A stretch of DNA of 64,000 nt from contig CAXXHY010000056.1 in the NCBI GenBank assembly GCA_963667575.2, positions 124,001 through 188,000 of the forward strand. The letters are read 5' to 3'. Numbering within the stretch: position 1 is the stretch's first letter; each line of letters opens with the position of its first letter. Under the pieces are notes generated by a model that saw only the letters and a list, made by a program, of their open reading frames with translations, did not search any database and was not told where the DNA came from. Positions 43,702 through 53,900 of this stretch are shown piece after piece. A program made the position numbers and the translations under genes. The DNA is from G963665495 sp963667575 (GTDB taxonomy: Bacteria > Desulfobacterota > Desulfovibrionia > Desulfovibrionales > Desulfovibrionaceae).

Positions 43702-43707
43702 TGAGTA

Positions 43708-43746
43708 AAGGGAAGGTTGCTAATGCAGTAAACCTTCCCTTTCTTA
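43708..43746 (+). terminator. Hairpin terminator before the capsid gene
   Basis: An 11-bp perfect stem AAGGGAAGGTT (43708-43718) / AACCTTCCCTT (43731-43741), 12-base loop, then TCTTA. T-tract is weak, so partial read-through is likely. Confidence 0.6.
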
Positions 43747-43789
43747 TCCATCACGTATCCTTGTGTATTGGGAACGCTAGTACACCTTT

Positions 43790-43831
43790 CTAGGTGGCTA
43801 CTCCCAAAGTGTTACTCGCAAAGTAGTCTAG
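43790..43831 (+). promoter_or_regulatory. Possible processing hairpin in the capsid leader
   Basis: CTAG...CTACT (43790-43802) can pair with AGTAG...CTAG (43822-43831) with an internal loop. No phage-type promoter is visible between the preceding terminator and the capsid start. Role (for example RNase III cutting) is a guess. Confidence 0.3.
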
Positions 43832-43943
43832 GCCCGATGCGTCGGACAACCTATTGAAGAAACGCCATAACACTGACGGAAGATTGGCAAAGACCACATA
43901 CAACAATCTTCAATCTTATCTTACACACAAGGAGTTTTTTCAA

Positions 43944-44918
43944 ATGGCTGATGCAGTACGTTCGAATCCGGGATGGATTAATGCCGCAAGTGACGGCAGT
44001 TGGGAAGAGGAAAATAAACTTTTTCTCAAGGTGTTTACTGGTGAAGTGTTGACCGCGTTCGAAGAAACCAACGTCATGAAACAGTTGCAGTTGATTCGAA
44101 CCATCACGCACGGCAAATCCGCCAGCTTTCCGGCAACCTGGAAGGCACAGGCCCGCTACCACACTCCCGGCACTCCCATTCTGGGAAGTAACAAAATCAA
44201 ACACAATGAGCGCACCATTGTTATCGATGACTTGCTCATTGCGGACACGTTCATTTACGATCTGGACGAGGCAAAAAATCACTTTGACGTTCGCCAGATC
44301 TATAGCAACGAACTTGGCGCAGCCCTGGCGCGGGAGTTCGACAAGAAATGTCTTAACGTTGCCATTCTGACCGCCCGAGAAGCGGCCACAATCGAAGGCG
44401 GCAACGGTGGTTCCACTCTCACCCACGCGAATGCTGCAACGGACGGAGAAGTCCTTGCCTCCATGGCGTTCGGGGCGAATCAGGTTTTTGATGAAAAAGA
44501 CGTCCCTGAAAATGAGCGCTATTTCATCGTCAAACCCGCCCAGTATTACTTGATGGCGCAGACCACCAAATTGCTGAATCGAGACTGGGGAGGCCAGGGC
44601 GTCTACGCTGACGGTAAAATCCTCAAGGTTGCTGGGCTGTCCATCGTCAAGTCGAACAACGTGCCTTGCGGCGAAGTGACCACCGAAGCAGCCCCCGGCG
44701 AAAACAACAAGTATTTTGGTGACTTCACCAATACCGTTGCAATCGCTATGCAACGTATGGCAATCGGCACTGTCAAGCTGAAAGACTTGGCAATCCAGAA
44801 GACCGGAAATGATTTCAATGTTGTCTACCAGGGCACCCTGGTTGTGGGCAAGTATGCTATGGGTCACGGCATCTTGCGTCCTGAATGTTCCGTTGAGATC
44901 GCCACACCTGCGGGTTAA
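43944..44918 (+). CDS. Major capsid protein, T7 gp10-like
   Basis: 324 residues (T7 gp10A: 345) from ATG 43944, chosen because AAGGAG precedes it and the family begins here; a longer frame upstream is not coding. The region FEETNVMKQLQLIRTITHGKSASFPATWKAQARYHTPG and the later block PAQYYLMAQTTKLLNRDWGGQGVYADGKI are typical of T7 capsids. HK97-like fold expected. A strong terminator follows, as in T7. Confidence 0.94.
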   Translation: MADAVRSNPGWINAASDGSWEEENKLFLKVFTGEVLTAFEETNVMKQLQLIRTITHGKSASFPATWKAQARYHTPGTPILGSNKIKHNERTIVIDDLLIADTFIYDLDEAKNHFDVRQIYSNELGAALAREFDKKCLNVAILTAREAATIEGGNGGSTLTHANAATDGEVLASMAFGANQVFDEKDVPENERYFIVKPAQYYLMAQTTKLLNRDWGGQGVYADGKILKVAGLSIVKSNNVPCGEVTTEAAPGENNKYFGDFTNTVAIAMQRMAIGTVKLKDLAIQKTGNDFNVVYQGTLVVGKYAMGHGILRPECSVEIATPAG

Positions 44919-44938
44919 TCACCCTTTTTGTTTTAAAA

Positions 44939-44978
44939 TTAAGGGTAGCTATTATAAAGATAGCTGCCCTTTTTTTTC
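44939..44978 (+). terminator. Terminator after capsid gene (T-phi equivalent)
   Basis: Stem AAGGGTAGCTAT / ATAGCTGCCCTT (one mismatch) with a 7-base loop, followed by a run of eight T residues, 20-60 bases after the capsid stop. Same place as the main T7 late terminator. Confidence 0.85.
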
Positions 44979-44993
44979 TTCATGGAGCAAATA

Positions 44994-45602
44994 ATGCGAA
45001 TCAATACACCAACAAGCGACCTAGACGCTGTGAATATCCTACTTGCATCCATTGGGGAGGCACCTGTCAACACGCTTACGGGGAGCCTTACGACAGATGC
45101 AGAGATGGCGTTGAATACGCTCATTGAAATAGCAAAGGAGGTGCAGACAGAGGGCTGGTTTTTTAACACGGAAAGAAACTATGAACTGCTTCCTGATATT
45201 GAAACAGGGAATATCTTTGTTCCTATCAATCACATTTCGGTTGACCTTGATCCTGCTCTTTACACTGCTATGGACGTAGTGTTGCGCGGAAGACGTTTGT
45301 ATAATCTCACAGACCATACATATACGTTCACGAAAAGCGTACTAGCGGAAATCATTGTGTTACTCCCCTTTGAAGAAATGCCGGAAGAAGCCCGCCGCTA
45401 TGTAACACTTCGCGCTGGTCGGGTTTTTCAAGATCGTGTTGTGGGTTCGGAAACGCTTCATAAATTCCATTTACGTGATGAAATGAAAGCGCGTGGCATC
45501 CTGGTGGATCGTCAGAACGATGTGGCGGACTCGAACATTTTCAACAACACTTCCCAAGGCATCCTTTCAAATTGGACAGTAGGCAATGTCCTCCAACGGT
45601 GA
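44994..45602 (+). CDS. Tail tubular protein A, T7 gp11-like
   Basis: 202 residues from ATG 44994 (GGAGC upstream); an ATG at 44982 is in frame but overlaps that site. Family pattern DLDAVNILLASIGEAPVNTLTG, EIAKEVQTEGWFFNTE, and EMPEEARRYVTLRAGRVFQDRVVGS. It forms the tail ring next to the portal. Confidence 0.92.
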   Translation: MRINTPTSDLDAVNILLASIGEAPVNTLTGSLTTDAEMALNTLIEIAKEVQTEGWFFNTERNYELLPDIETGNIFVPINHISVDLDPALYTAMDVVLRGRRLYNLTDHTYTFTKSVLAEIIVLLPFEEMPEEARRYVTLRAGRVFQDRVVGSETLHKFHLRDEMKARGILVDRQNDVADSNIFNNTSQGILSNWTVGNVLQR

Positions 45603-45605
45603 TTT

Positions 45606-48026
45606 ATGGCACTAGTCTCGAAATCCATTTCAAATCTGATCAATGGCGTTTCACAGCAACCGTATGCAATGCGCATGGCGTCACAAGGTGAAATGCAGCT
45701 AAATGCTTTTTCCAGCGTGGTCGAAGGCCTTAAAAAGCGCCCTGCAACGACACACGTTACAAAGCTTACACAGAACTCTCTGTATAATGCAACAGTACAC
45801 CACATTAACAGAGATGTTGACGAACGGTATATTGTAGTTCTGACAAACGGCGCTATATATGTCTACGATTTGGACGGAACAGGGCACGCAGTTTCTTATA
45901 TGGAAAACACCGCCGGATACATGAACGTGTCTGATGCTTCTAATTTTCGAGTCGTAACAGTAGCAGATTACACGTTTATTGTGAACACGGAAAAAACGGT
46001 TGCAATGAAAACTCCCGGCCCCCCCGGTACGACAGGATATGATAACACTGCTCTTTCACCGTCACGCGGCAAAGAGGCGATTGTTTTCATCAAGCAAGCG
46101 GACTACTCAACAGATTACACAGTAACGCTAAACGGTGTTACGGTGACGGCTTCCATCGGGGATGATCCCCCTTGCAAGACAACAACCGTTGCAGAAAGCT
46201 TGCAAAGTCAGTTGCAAGAACAACTCCCAGAATTCACAATCAGCGTGAAGCATTCAACGCTTTGGATACGCCGGAACGATAGTGCGGATTTTCATGTGTC
46301 GGTTTCTGACAGCCGCTCTAATACCCATACATCAATGGCGAAAGACCGCGTTCAGCAGTTCAGCGACCTTCCTACAATTGCCCCTAGTGGGTTTACGGTT
46401 GAGGTTGTGGGTGATCAATCCAGTAACTTTGACAATTATTGGGTTAAATTTGTACCAAACAACGACAGCATTGCGTTTGACGAGGGAGTATGGAAAGAAA
46501 CGGTAGCGCCGGGCATCCCCTGGAAGCTGGACAAAGACACAATGCCCCACGCCCTTGTACGTCAACCGGACGGTACATTTTCATTCCAGACTGTAAACTG
46601 GGAAAACAGGGAAGTGGGGGACGAGGAAAGCGCACCGGAGCCTTCATTTGTGGGCCGTAAAATCAACGATATCTTTTTTCACAGTAATCGTTTAGGCGTC
46701 CTGTCTGATGAGAATTGCGTGCTGTCTGCTGCGTCTGATTTCTTCAATTTCTTTCCATCAACAGTAACAACAATTGTGGATTCAGACCCGATTGACGTTG
46801 CTGCAAGCCACACATCCGTTTCAGTGCTTCGGCACGCTGTCCCTTTCAACAAAAGTCTTTTTCTTTTCAGTGATCAAACACAGTTCATACTGGAAGGTGA
46901 AGACAACCTGCTTTCACCAACAAACGCAACAGTGCATAATGTAACCACGTTTGAGGCGTCTACAAAAGTGAAGCCAGTGAACGCGGGACGTACAATATAC
47001 TTTGCAACTGACAAAGGCGTATACTCTGGCGTTCGGGAGTATTACACCATTGACGACACAGACACACAAGATGCAGCAGACATTACAGGACACATCCCAA
47101 GGTATATACCAAGCACAATAAAGACGCTTGCAGTAACCCCGAACAACAATATGCTTATCGCTCTTTCAGACGGCGAACGCAGGAGCGTTTTTGTTTATCA
47201 ATATTATTGGTCAGGAACAAACAAGCTTCAAAGTGCGTGGTCAAAATGGCGTTTTTCAGGGGATGTTATAAGCGCTGAGTTTATTGACACGCGCCTGTAT
47301 TTGGTCGTGCAATATAGTGATGGTGTTTATCTTGAATATTTGGACGTTGAGGCAGGACACACAGATTCCGGTGAATCATTCGAATATCGTCTTGACAGGA
47401 AAATAAAAGAATCTGCATGCACCGTCACGTATGACGTAAACACAAAAAACACCACGTTCACTATTCCATACTATGCATCAAGCGGTCTTACCCCCCTTCC
47501 AGGGTATACGGTGCCAGCATCTAGCTTGTCTCTGGTAACACGAACAGGATCAAGCAAAGGCGTGGGGGTTGTCCCCACAATCGTTTCCAACGAGGGGCGC
47601 ACGCTGGTTGTACGAGGGGATTGGAGGAATGTTCCTTTTTACATCGGCATTAATTACACAATGCGCTATCGCTTTTCAACGCAAGTAATGAAAGAACAGC
47701 TTGCGAACGGTAGTGAAGTAGTGGTTGGCAGCGGACGCTTACAGATGCGCTACTGGACAATCTTCTTTTCTGCAACCGGGTATTTTCGTGCAGAAATCAC
47801 GCCAGATTGCAGAAACACACAAACAAACATTTACACAGGGCGCGTACTTGGCTCGACAGATAACGTACTTGGCGAAGTCCCTATTGCGGATGGAAAAGTA
47901 CGCTTCCCTGTTATGGCGAAGAACGACCAAGTTTCTATTGATTTGGTAAATGACAATTTCTTTCCTTGTGCCTTTCTGTCCGCAGAATGGGAGGCATTTT
48001 ACACATCAAGGAGCAGTCGCTTGTAA
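45606..48026 (+). CDS. Tail tubular protein B, T7 gp12-like
   Basis: 806 residues (T7: 794). Opens with SKSISNLINGVSQQPYAMRMASQGEMQLNAFSSVVEGLKKRPAT, the conserved gp12 start, and contains LGVLSDENCVLSAASDFFNFF. It builds the tail nozzle. Its last base pair overlaps the next start (TAATG). Confidence 0.93.
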   Translation: MALVSKSISNLINGVSQQPYAMRMASQGEMQLNAFSSVVEGLKKRPATTHVTKLTQNSLYNATVHHINRDVDERYIVVLTNGAIYVYDLDGTGHAVSYMENTAGYMNVSDASNFRVVTVADYTFIVNTEKTVAMKTPGPPGTTGYDNTALSPSRGKEAIVFIKQADYSTDYTVTLNGVTVTASIGDDPPCKTTTVAESLQSQLQEQLPEFTISVKHSTLWIRRNDSADFHVSVSDSRSNTHTSMAKDRVQQFSDLPTIAPSGFTVEVVGDQSSNFDNYWVKFVPNNDSIAFDEGVWKETVAPGIPWKLDKDTMPHALVRQPDGTFSFQTVNWENREVGDEESAPEPSFVGRKINDIFFHSNRLGVLSDENCVLSAASDFFNFFPSTVTTIVDSDPIDVAASHTSVSVLRHAVPFNKSLFLFSDQTQFILEGEDNLLSPTNATVHNVTTFEASTKVKPVNAGRTIYFATDKGVYSGVREYYTIDDTDTQDAADITGHIPRYIPSTIKTLAVTPNNNMLIALSDGERRSVFVYQYYWSGTNKLQSAWSKWRFSGDVISAEFIDTRLYLVVQYSDGVYLEYLDVEAGHTDSGESFEYRLDRKIKESACTVTYDVNTKNTTFTIPYYASSGLTPLPGYTVPASSLSLVTRTGSSKGVGVVPTIVSNEGRTLVVRGDWRNVPFYIGINYTMRYRFSTQVMKEQLANGSEVVVGSGRLQMRYWTIFFSATGYFRAEITPDCRNTQTNIYTGRVLGSTDNVLGEVPIADGKVRFPVMAKNDQVSIDLVNDNFFPCAFLSAEWEAFYTSRSSRL

Positions 48027-48502
48027 TGAGTAAATACATCCGACAAGCAACAATAGCCGATGTCAAAGCCCTAGCGCCAAGACTGCGCAAAGCAGATAAG
48101 GACGAAGTAAGGGCAACCATCGGCTTTTTTTCAACCAAATACTTGTTGGAAGCCCGTTGTATTTCAGATCTCTGCAACGTCCTGTTAAGCCCTAGCGGTG
48201 ACGTTGTGGGGATCTATGGCGTGGTCAATGTGCCAGCAAAAGTAAAACTTGGTGCAATATGGATGCATGCTACAGACGAGCTTACAACGCTTCAATTCAC
48301 ATTCTTAAAAAACTGTAAAAAGGAGATACAACGTTTAAACGAACAATACGCACTTTTGTTTAACTTTGTAGATGCCAGAAACACAGTGCATATCAAATGG
48401 TTGCAATGGTGTGGATTCAATTTCATCAATAAGCGTTCGCATTTCGGAGAAGAACGCAGACCTTTCTATGAATTCGTGAGGTTACAAAAATGTGCTCAAT
48501 AA
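48026..48502 (+). CDS. gp13-like protein (DUF2833/GNAT-like)
   Basis: 158 residues from ATG 48026, overlapping the gp12-like stop. Sequence follows the DUF2833 phage family with an acetyltransferase-like shape (ATIADVKALAPRLRKADKDEVRA, NFVDARNTVHIKWLQWCGFNF). The slot between gp12 and gp14 homologues is that of T7 gene 13, needed for virion assembly. Confidence 0.75.
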   Translation: MSKYIRQATIADVKALAPRLRKADKDEVRATIGFFSTKYLLEARCISDLCNVLLSPSGDVVGIYGVVNVPAKVKLGAIWMHATDELTTLQFTFLKNCKKEIQRLNEQYALLFNFVDARNTVHIKWLQWCGFNFINKRSHFGEERRPFYEFVRLQKCAQ

Positions 48503-49071
48503 CAGCGGCACTTGTCGCAAGTACAGCGTTAAGCATCGCTTCCGCTGGTGCAGGATACATGCAAGAAACCGAACAAGCCAATGCACAAGCGGAGTACCAA
48601 GCGAAAGTTGCGGCTGAAAGTAGACGAGCTGCCGAACAAAACGCGAAAGTCGCAGAAGAGAGCTACCACGAACAAGCAGCCGCACAAAGCATACAGTATA
48701 TGCAACAGCAAGAGCAGACTGCACAGAACGTCCAGGACTTGCAAAAGGAAAGGATGCAGAAAGTAGGAACTGCGGTTGCTTCTAGTGAATCCGCTGGCAT
48801 GTCTTTTCAGAATCTCATCGCTGATTTCTACAGGCAAGAAGCCAATTACCGGAACAACTACAACAGGAACATGGAATACAACAAGACCGCGTTCGAAACA
48901 AATGTGAATGGACTCAGGCGCACAGCCAAGAACCAGAGCGCCAGCTTTCAGAATTACATACCATCGAACATACAAGGCCCGAGCTTGCTAGGCACAGGTC
49001 TTTCTATTGGAGGCTCCATTGCACAAGGCGCTTTCGATTACTACACGCTGCAAAAGAAGTATTCCGCATAG
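48490..49071 (+). CDS. Internal virion protein, T7 gp14-like
   Basis: 193 residues (T7: 196). Small hydrophobic start (ALVASTALSIASAGAGY), Gln/Ala/Glu-rich helix (QAEYQAKVAAESRRAAEQNAKVAEESYHEQA) and Asn-rich region (NYRNNYNRNMEYNKTAFETN), as in gp14 proteins that form the outer-membrane channel at DNA entry. It overlaps the previous gene by 13 bases. Confidence 0.85.
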   Translation: MCSITAALVASTALSIASAGAGYMQETEQANAQAEYQAKVAAESRRAAEQNAKVAEESYHEQAAAQSIQYMQQQEQTAQNVQDLQKERMQKVGTAVASSESAGMSFQNLIADFYRQEANYRNNYNRNMEYNKTAFETNVNGLRRTAKNQSASFQNYIPSNIQGPSLLGTGLSIGGSIAQGAFDYYTLQKKYSA

Positions 49072-49080
49072 GAGAAAAAC

Positions 49081-50916
49081 ATGCCGCCTAAAGTGCAACA
49101 GCTTACCCAGCGGCCAGGGCTACAACCTACCGTAACCCCCAGAGCTGCTGACAGCTACGTCCGGCAGCTTCCTGATATTGTGGGAAGATCGCAAGATACA
49201 TCCGAATCATGGGGACAGCTTGCAAAAGCGCTTTCCAGTCTACAGCCAAGTCTTAACCGCTTTGCAGAGCAAGAGGTTAAAAGAGATATTGACGATAATC
49301 TCAAAAAAGGGCTTGCGCTTTGGCAAAAGAATCGCATGGACTGGAAAGCGTTTGTAAAGGCGCACCCCGAATATACAGGGGCTAACCCCCATTTGATACG
49401 TGGTTTCAAGCTTGCGGCAATGCAGGGCAAAAGCCTGGATTTCAAAGCGGATATTACGCACTGGTGGGAAGAGAACCGGAACACTTTTGACCCGAACGAC
49501 AGCCAAGCGTTCGTCAAAAGCATGAATGATTATGCGAAAAAATGGCAAGAAACAGCCTTTGCCGGGAATACAGAAAAAGATGATATGATAATGGCAGAGG
49601 GTTTTTCACAACCCATGGAACGCATTCTTGAAAGCATGGTATCCGCCCAAAGCAATTGGCAGCTTGGCGTCAACACAGAACGCGCCAAAACAGAACTAGC
49701 AAACAACATCAATAAAATCGGAAGTGCATACGAAAGGTCAGCCTGGGAAACCACAGCGGAAATAACCACTTCAGCCCAAAATCTTGCGGGAGAGATCCAA
49801 CCACAATTTGACGAGATGGTGAATAATGGTCTTCCCGCTGCCGATGCCAGCAAAATAATCATCAATGAGCTTGCAAACATTGCCCAGGACCAAAACAACG
49901 AACACGTAATGGAATCCCTCAATTACATTGTAACAGCCAGGGATAAGAACGGAAAACCAATTGCAACGCTTGGTGGTGGTGGGTATGGCGCACAAGTGCG
50001 GGAACAGGTGGAAGACACCATTGAGCGCGTCCGCGTACGCCAGTGGAATCATGCGCGGCAGCAAGAAGCCTATGCAAGACAGAAACACACAGAAGCGCTT
50101 GAAAGAAATATACAGCGCTCGATGCTCGATAACCCAACGGCAGACTTTACGCGCTCTGAAACTTTCAGACAGCTTGCAGATGTAGACCCATCGGCAGCAA
50201 GTAAAATGCTTAGTTTTCAAGACGTGGTTGTAAAAGGAAAGTCTAGCCATTGGGTTGACTCACAGGAAAATCAAATTGCTGCCGGAAGGATTCGGCTTGG
50301 TTTATCGAAAGGCACAATCAACGCGGATGCGCTTTACAGTAAACTCGAAGATGGCACCATCAGTTATGATACTTTCATGGATTTCATGCAACATTCTGAT
50401 ACTACCAAAAAATACGAAGTACAGATGAAAGACACGGTTGTAACAAAGGTTGCATCAGATCTTTACAAAATTCTCAGCCAGAAAGACGAATACGGCGCAG
50501 AAACAGAAGATGGAAAGATCAGAGGAACAGAAGGTTTTAACTATTTCTTTGATAAGATGACTCTCTGGCTTGACGAACAGACACAAGCAAACAACGGTGA
50601 AATGCCGGACCAGCGGCTAATTCGCACAAAAGCCTATGAGCTTCAAAGTGAAATAACTTCTTTGCCATACTTTCAACGGGAAACGCAGACACAGACGACT
50701 CACACGCCGCAGACGTTGGAAGAGAAAGCCCAGTATTTCAAGACGTCGGATAGTTTCCTTGCTGCCATGGAAGCGGCAAAACAAGGTGACTGGTCTATTC
50801 TGGAACATGGCGCTGCTATGGCTGGAATGGACTTACAAACCTATCTCAAAGCTGAAGCGCAGAGATTGGGGCTTAATCCTGCTGCTTTCAATATCAAAAC
50901 AAGAGAGCAACAATAA
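49081..50916 (+). CDS. Internal virion protein, T7 gp15-like
   Basis: 611 residues (T7: 747). Long helical protein opening VQQLTQRPGLQPTVTPRAADSYVRQ, followed by a repeat-like helical middle. Position between gp14- and gp16-like genes supports the call; family likeness is moderate. It should be ejected into the cell envelope as part of the DNA translocation tube. Its stop overlaps the next start (TAATG). Confidence 0.8.
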   Translation: MPPKVQQLTQRPGLQPTVTPRAADSYVRQLPDIVGRSQDTSESWGQLAKALSSLQPSLNRFAEQEVKRDIDDNLKKGLALWQKNRMDWKAFVKAHPEYTGANPHLIRGFKLAAMQGKSLDFKADITHWWEENRNTFDPNDSQAFVKSMNDYAKKWQETAFAGNTEKDDMIMAEGFSQPMERILESMVSAQSNWQLGVNTERAKTELANNINKIGSAYERSAWETTAEITTSAQNLAGEIQPQFDEMVNNGLPAADASKIIINELANIAQDQNNEHVMESLNYIVTARDKNGKPIATLGGGGYGAQVREQVEDTIERVRVRQWNHARQQEAYARQKHTEALERNIQRSMLDNPTADFTRSETFRQLADVDPSAASKMLSFQDVVVKGKSSHWVDSQENQIAAGRIRLGLSKGTINADALYSKLEDGTISYDTFMDFMQHSDTTKKYEVQMKDTVVTKVASDLYKILSQKDEYGAETEDGKIRGTEGFNYFFDKMTLWLDEQTQANNGEMPDQRLIRTKAYELQSEITSLPYFQRETQTQTTHTPQTLEEKAQYFKTSDSFLAAMEAAKQGDWSILEHGAAMAGMDLQTYLKAEAQRLGLNPAAFNIKTREQQ

Positions 50917-53900
50917 TGCCCAACACACTTGAAATTGATTATGATAACTTGTACGGCCCCGGCAACGCTGAAAAGCCCCCTGCCGGGGATACACAAGCCC
51001 AGGCCACCATATCCGGAGATCCTGAATTGATGGATTACATTGTGGACATGGGTAAAGGCGTTGTAGGTGGTGCAAGAGACGCAGCCCAGGAAACCATCAA
51101 TTTCGGTTACGATGCGGTTGACGCAGCTAGCAATCTCATCGACGAAAACGCCATACCGGATAAAAAGCCGGATTGGATGGAATTGCCCAACATTGAAACG
51201 GAAACGCTTGCAGGTGAAATTACACGCGACGTATCACAGTTTGTTGTGGGTTTTGTTGGTGCGGGTAAGTTTCTGAAAGCGGCGAAAGTCCTCCAAGGTG
51301 GCGCAAGGTGGACAGGGCTTGCCCGTGGTGCAGCCCAAGGGGCAATGGCAGATGGTATTGCAATGACGCCATCAGACGAACGCCTTTCCAATCTCGTTGA
51401 AGATCACCCATGGTTACAGAATCCTATCTCAGAGTATCTTGCAGCAGGGCCAGAAGACACAGAAGCAGAGGGACGGTTTAAAAATACTCTTGAAGGCTTG
51501 GCGCTTGGTGGTCTGGCTGAGGGGTTACTCCACGGCCTTAAAGCCATGAAGTACGGGGCAAAGATTGCAAAAAATAAGCTTGCACCAAAAGAGGCGGAAG
51601 CAGCCCTTACAAGCTTGGACGATCTTGCCGAAGCCCCTACCCGCAAAGTTGCAACGCTTGAAGATCTCGAACAAACAGAAAAAACCACAGGTGTTGTAAT
51701 TGATCCGAAAAGAAAGGCTTATGCTGCGGAACAACAGCGGATTGACGCCATGCCTTTGGTGGATACGGACGGGTTGCGTACAAAGCTTCTGGCCCCAGAG
51801 AATGTAAGCCTTGAAACGAAACTAGGTGATTTCTTCAACGTGGAGAAGTTGGACACGACAGAAGACGGCTTGAAGGCAATGGAGATTGTTGTCAATGAGC
51901 TCGCGCCCATTTTGAAAGAGCGTACCGGGAATGTGCAAACATTCAAGGAAACAATTCAAAAAGGCACCAAATACCTGGGAGAAATCCTTGAACAGTCCCC
52001 AGAAACCATTGCCTCAAACCTCACCCACACGGCGGATAGCATGTATGAGCTTACAGCCCGAGTCTATGCAACCAAGGGCTTGTTGGATGCCATGTATAGT
52101 GGAATGGCTGTCATTGCAAAACGGGTAAACTTGCACAACACACCGCTTGATAAAGCCCATCTTGTGCGCAGGGCACAGCAACTTATAGAGATGACAGACA
52201 ACCTGAAACGCATTCAAACGGAATCCGCCAGAGTAACATCAGCGGGGCGGATTCCCCACGCGGCCTTGCTGAATACGGCAGACAAGGAATTAATTGAACA
52301 CGTCCTTGCCCAGGCAGGTGGAAGTAAAGCCGTTTCCTCTTGGGCAAAAGTCGTTGAAGCGTGCGAAGGCAATCCCAAAGGAATGATGAAAATCCTTAGT
52401 AAAGGATGGAAAGCAAAGGCTTTTGATGTCACGTTTGAAATGTACGTAAACGGACTGCTAACCGGAGCTGGCACACACGTAATAAACTTGCTCAATACCA
52501 TGAAAATGGTAGGTATGCCTATTGAGAAAATGGTGGGTTCTGTATCCCTCAAGGGAATTGACAAAACATCCTTACATGAAGGATACCGCCAGCTTTTCAG
52601 TTTACACCGCTATGTTAAGGATTCCATGTATTTGGCTTCTCGTGTTTTGAGAACAGAGGTCAATATTCTTGATCCATTCCACACAATGCACGATAAAACG
52701 GTACACGCTATCCACCCCGGAAATTTCAATCTCCCAGAAGGGAAGCTTGCAACCACAATCGACGCCATTGGTCAATATGTACGGATGCCTTCCCGCTTCC
52801 TTGGAACTACGGACGAGTTTTTTAAGCAGATGAACTACAGATCACATCTGTATGGTGAGCTGTACGTACGTGGTGCAGAGATGGGATTGAAAGGCGATGA
52901 CCTTGCTATATTCATTGAAACGTCTTTTGTACAGCAATTTGACGCAGCAGGTGCCGGACTCGCTGAAAATTCGTTGCAGTATGCACGTAGGGCAACGTAT
53001 ACGCAAGATCTCGAATACGGTCTAGGCCGTGGTTTACAAATCACAACAAACTATTGTCCTCCGCTGAAGTTTGTAATGCCTTTCATCAGAACATCAACAA
53101 ACCTTACACGCGATATTGTAGATCATACACCAGTTTTTACTAGGTGGACAGATCGCTGGAAAGGCGCAAAGCTCGAAGGAGGCGAACAGATTGCCCTTGC
53201 AAAAGGAGCCGAAAGGCTTGGCGGTGTAACCTGGGCGGCTGCAATTTTTGCAGCAATGAATGGCCTTGTGACAGGTGGTGGTCCACGCGGCAAACAACGG
53301 GAAAACCTTATGCGTTCAGGGTGGCAACCTTACTCTTTCAAAGTGGGTGACAAATACATTTCTTTCAAACGTGCTGATCCTTGGGGCGCTTTCTTTGGGC
53401 TTGCTGCGGATTGGGTTGAAGTGTTCCCGCTTTTGTCAGAAGGTGAAGCCTTGGAAGCATCACAGCGTCTATTGACAGGCTTGAGCCGTAACATTGTTTC
53501 CAAAACATATCTACGAGGCATCACAGGCCTTTTAGACGCACTTGATAAGCCCGAGCAATTTGGAGACAGATTCATCAAAGACTTTGCAACATCCTGGATT
53601 CCTATGTCTGCCGGGAATGCAATGGTACGCAGAGGAATGGACCCGTACATGCGGGAAGCGTGGGACATGATGGACGCTTTCAAAGACCGTCTTCCGGGTT
53701 ATTCCCAATCGCTGCCGTTACATTATGATTGGCTTTCAGGAGAACCGACAACACACGGCGGAGCATTTAGCCGTACAATCAATCCTTTTGCTATTTGGGA
53801 CGCAAAGCAAGACCTTGTGTATGATGAGCTGGTGAACCTGGGTCATGGATTCAGCCCGCCACCAAAGACTATTACACAGGGCAACGGAAGTGTAAAACTG

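Noticed and set aside
43742..43943. A degenerate phage promoter in the capsid leader
   Set aside because: No segment keeps the CCCCCACT core or its A/T flank closely enough to be called.
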